Assembly: GCA_949361645.1 (NCBI GenBank)
Contig: OX442432.1
Span: 372,001-436,000 of the forward strand
Direction of reading: 5' to 3'
Length of the DNA stretch: 64,000 bases
Origin: Spongilla lacustris
Taxonomy: Eukaryota; Porifera; Demospongiae; Spongillida; Spongillidae
In this document: one piece after another, positions 62,371 through 64,000 of the stretch
Layout of the letters: each line of letters starts with the position of its first letter
Numbering within the stretch: position 1 is the stretch's first letter
Translations under genes and position numbers: made by a program
Notes under the pieces: generated by a model
The model's input: only the letters and a program-made list of their open reading frames with translations
What the model was told of the DNA's origin: nothing
The model's database searches: none

Positions 62371-63676
62371 ATGGCTGGTTCTACACGTGATGAAGAGCTT
62401 ATCAAACAAGGTGGAATGGTGTGCGAGTCAAATTGGAACACTTAGGCTACGTTTCTGCATACAGAGCTCTCGGAAGTAACCCTAGGCGAACTCCAGACCA
62501 TTCAGACCAAGATTGGAACAAAGAAGTAATATAAATAGATTGCTGTGTCCACGTGATGGTAATGTGCGTGCCTGACCAGGTTTGATGTGGTGCTGCAGAG
62601 CGAGTCCAGCCATGTCGCCAAGAAGTCTATGAAACGGGCGAATAAGAATCGGTAAGTCTGCTCGATGTATCGATAGTAGTCAAGACTCATAAGAAGCGAG
62701 TGCGTGCTCCGCTCAGGCCACGTGAGCTGTCTTCGAAGAAGCCAGTTCCGCAGTTCAGGGAAGTAGTCGAACTGAAAAAGAAGGAGCAGAAGTCGGATCC
62801 TCGGTTTGACGACCAGACAGGCACCTTGAATAAGGACATGTTCAAAAAGGCGTACGGATTTCTTGATGACATTCAACAGCGGGAAAAGCAGCTGCTACAG
62901 AAGACAGCAAAGAAGACTAGAAACCCGAATACAAAGGAGCGTGCACAGAGATTGCTCCAGAGGATGGTGCGTTTATAGAGCGTCTTATTTAACGTACACA
63001 CCCTACAGATACAAACGTAACCCTATTTAAAAAAAAAAAAAACACCCAGCACCCCAAAACCTCCCCAGGACAAGCTTGTATAATTATATCTGCTCTCTCT
63101 CCCCCCCCCCCCCCCCCCCAACTGTCATCCGTAGGAGTTAAATCATAAATCATACATCCATCACCTCCCAGTGAATCCCCTAAGGTGTGCATGGCATCCC
63201 AAGATTTTAGTTTCCTGTCCTTTCCGTACCTGTGGCACAATCCCCTAACAGTGCCCCACCTATGCTCATACTGGGGGGGGGGGGGGGGGGGGGGCTAGGT
63301 GCATTAGCTGCTTGCATTTTTGTGCCTGTTGTGTAAGTTTGAAGTGAAGCTTCTTGTGTGCAGGAGTCCCAAAAGGCAGCTGAAGAGAGAGAGGCAAAGA
63401 AGAAGGCTCTCCAAAGAGAACACAGAAAATCTGAAGCTAAGCTCATTGGCAAAGGAAAGAAACCATTCTACCTTAAAAAAGGTTGAGGGCAAGGGCTTAA
63501 TGGAGGGGGTTAAATGTGCCTGCATTCATGTTGCTGTAGCAACCCAAAAGAAGATAGATCTTGTGCAGAAGTATTCAGAACTAAAGAAGTTAGGTAAGGT
63601 GGACGAGTTCATCAGCAAGAAGAGAAAGAAGAATGCAGCACGGGACAGAAGACAGATGCCTATCCCAAGGGACTGA
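62371..63676 (+). CDS. RRP36: rRNA-processing protein RRP36
   Basis: A nucleolar small-subunit processome factor for early 18S pre-rRNA cleavage; 225 residues. Exons: 62371-62410, 62465-62525, 62580-62651, 62717-62966, 63364-63481, 63540-63676. The family blocks are in order: TLGELQTIQTKIGTKKF, NKNRPRELSSKKPVPQFREV, KSDPRFDD, a KAYGFLDDIQQREKQLL coiled coil, KGKKPFYLKK and the ending FISKKRKKNAARDRRQMPI. Intron 4 holds poly-C and poly-G runs. It follows ALKBH1 on the same strand after 59 bp, a spacer containing ACGCATGCGCA (62327-62337), NRF1-like. Confidence 0.95.
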
Positions 63677-64000
63677 AGGGGGAGGGGGGGTGCCTAACAT
63701 GGCTACTGAAGGAAGCTGTGGCAGTGAATCTTTACATCTTTGTCCAAATCACAAGCATACATGTTTACATATTGAACGTAATGTACAGTGTATACATGGC
63801 ATACATATTGAAAAGTGCTCACATGTGAAGTGTCCTATGCTTGGTACAAGCTTACTGGTGTCTTTAATGAAGAACCTTGTTAAAATGAAGAGTACTAGTG
63901 TCTTTTATGAATGAAAGAAGTTGTCATCTTGGTACAAGAGATTCTAATTGTGACCTGGGAACAATTCAGGTTTTCAGATACACAACCCACTGTTGGGTAC
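63677..64000. other. RRP36 3' flank
   Basis: No further gene is recognised up to the window edge. Short open frames lack splice or similarity support. Confidence 0.6.

Overview
This is nuclear DNA of an animal with small, intron-dense genes. About 25 protein-coding genes fit in 64 kb, and most introns are 45-100 nt. The gene set is metazoan: FANCD2, sororin, COQ8, SIRT2, IP3 3-kinase, COMMD3, ependymin-related proteins and a CCDC85 protein. The layout, the dense minisatellites and the overuse of TACATGTA suggest an early-branching invertebrate, most probably a sponge. That assignment is inference. There is no bacterial, phage or CRISPR content. Exons were assembled by hand from splice sites, reading frame and remembered family similarity. 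For every fully modelled gene the exon lengths sum to a multiple of three; only KIZ has an unresolved junction.

Layout, left to right (strand): ENOPH1 (-, cut by the left edge), an atypical Rab (-), a Rab8/15-class Rab (+), purple acid phosphatase ACP7-like (-), UBXN1 (+), COMMD3 (-), DMAC2L (+), an ankyrin-JmjC membrane protein (-), CDPF1 (-), FANCD2 (+, 37 exons, 10.5 kb), kizuna-like (-), SIRT2-like deacylase (-), IP3 3-kinase (+), COQ8 (-), CSE1L (+, coding region in one exon), two ependymin-related paralogues (-,-), an intact non-LTR reverse transcriptase ORF (-), CCDC85 (+), TMEM179-like (-), an SR splicing factor (+), OVCA2 (-), sororin (+), ALKBH1 (+) and RRP36 (+).

The genes are mostly unrelated housekeeping functions, not a pathway cluster. 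Organisation is the common thread. Sixteen genes form eight head-to-head pairs whose start codons lie 87-312 bp apart, so divergent promoters appear to be the rule. E2F-like and NRF1-like motifs sit in some of these promoters. Convergent neighbours nearly touch (19 bp between the DMAC2L and JmjC stop codons), and one co-directional pair is 17 bp apart (CDPF1 and JmjC).

The most interesting signal is repeated tandem duplication at splice junctions. A perfect 40-bp duplication inside the JmjC coding sequence forms a GT...AG unit whose removal restores the frame, so it looks like an intron being born. Part of a COQ8 exon with its acceptor is duplicated in the next intron. Several minisatellites are built from, or abut, real donor or acceptor sites. 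Other points to check are FANCD2 with arginine at the monoubiquitination lysine, a Rab without its catalytic glutamine, and expanding coding repeats in kizuna-like and ALKBH1.
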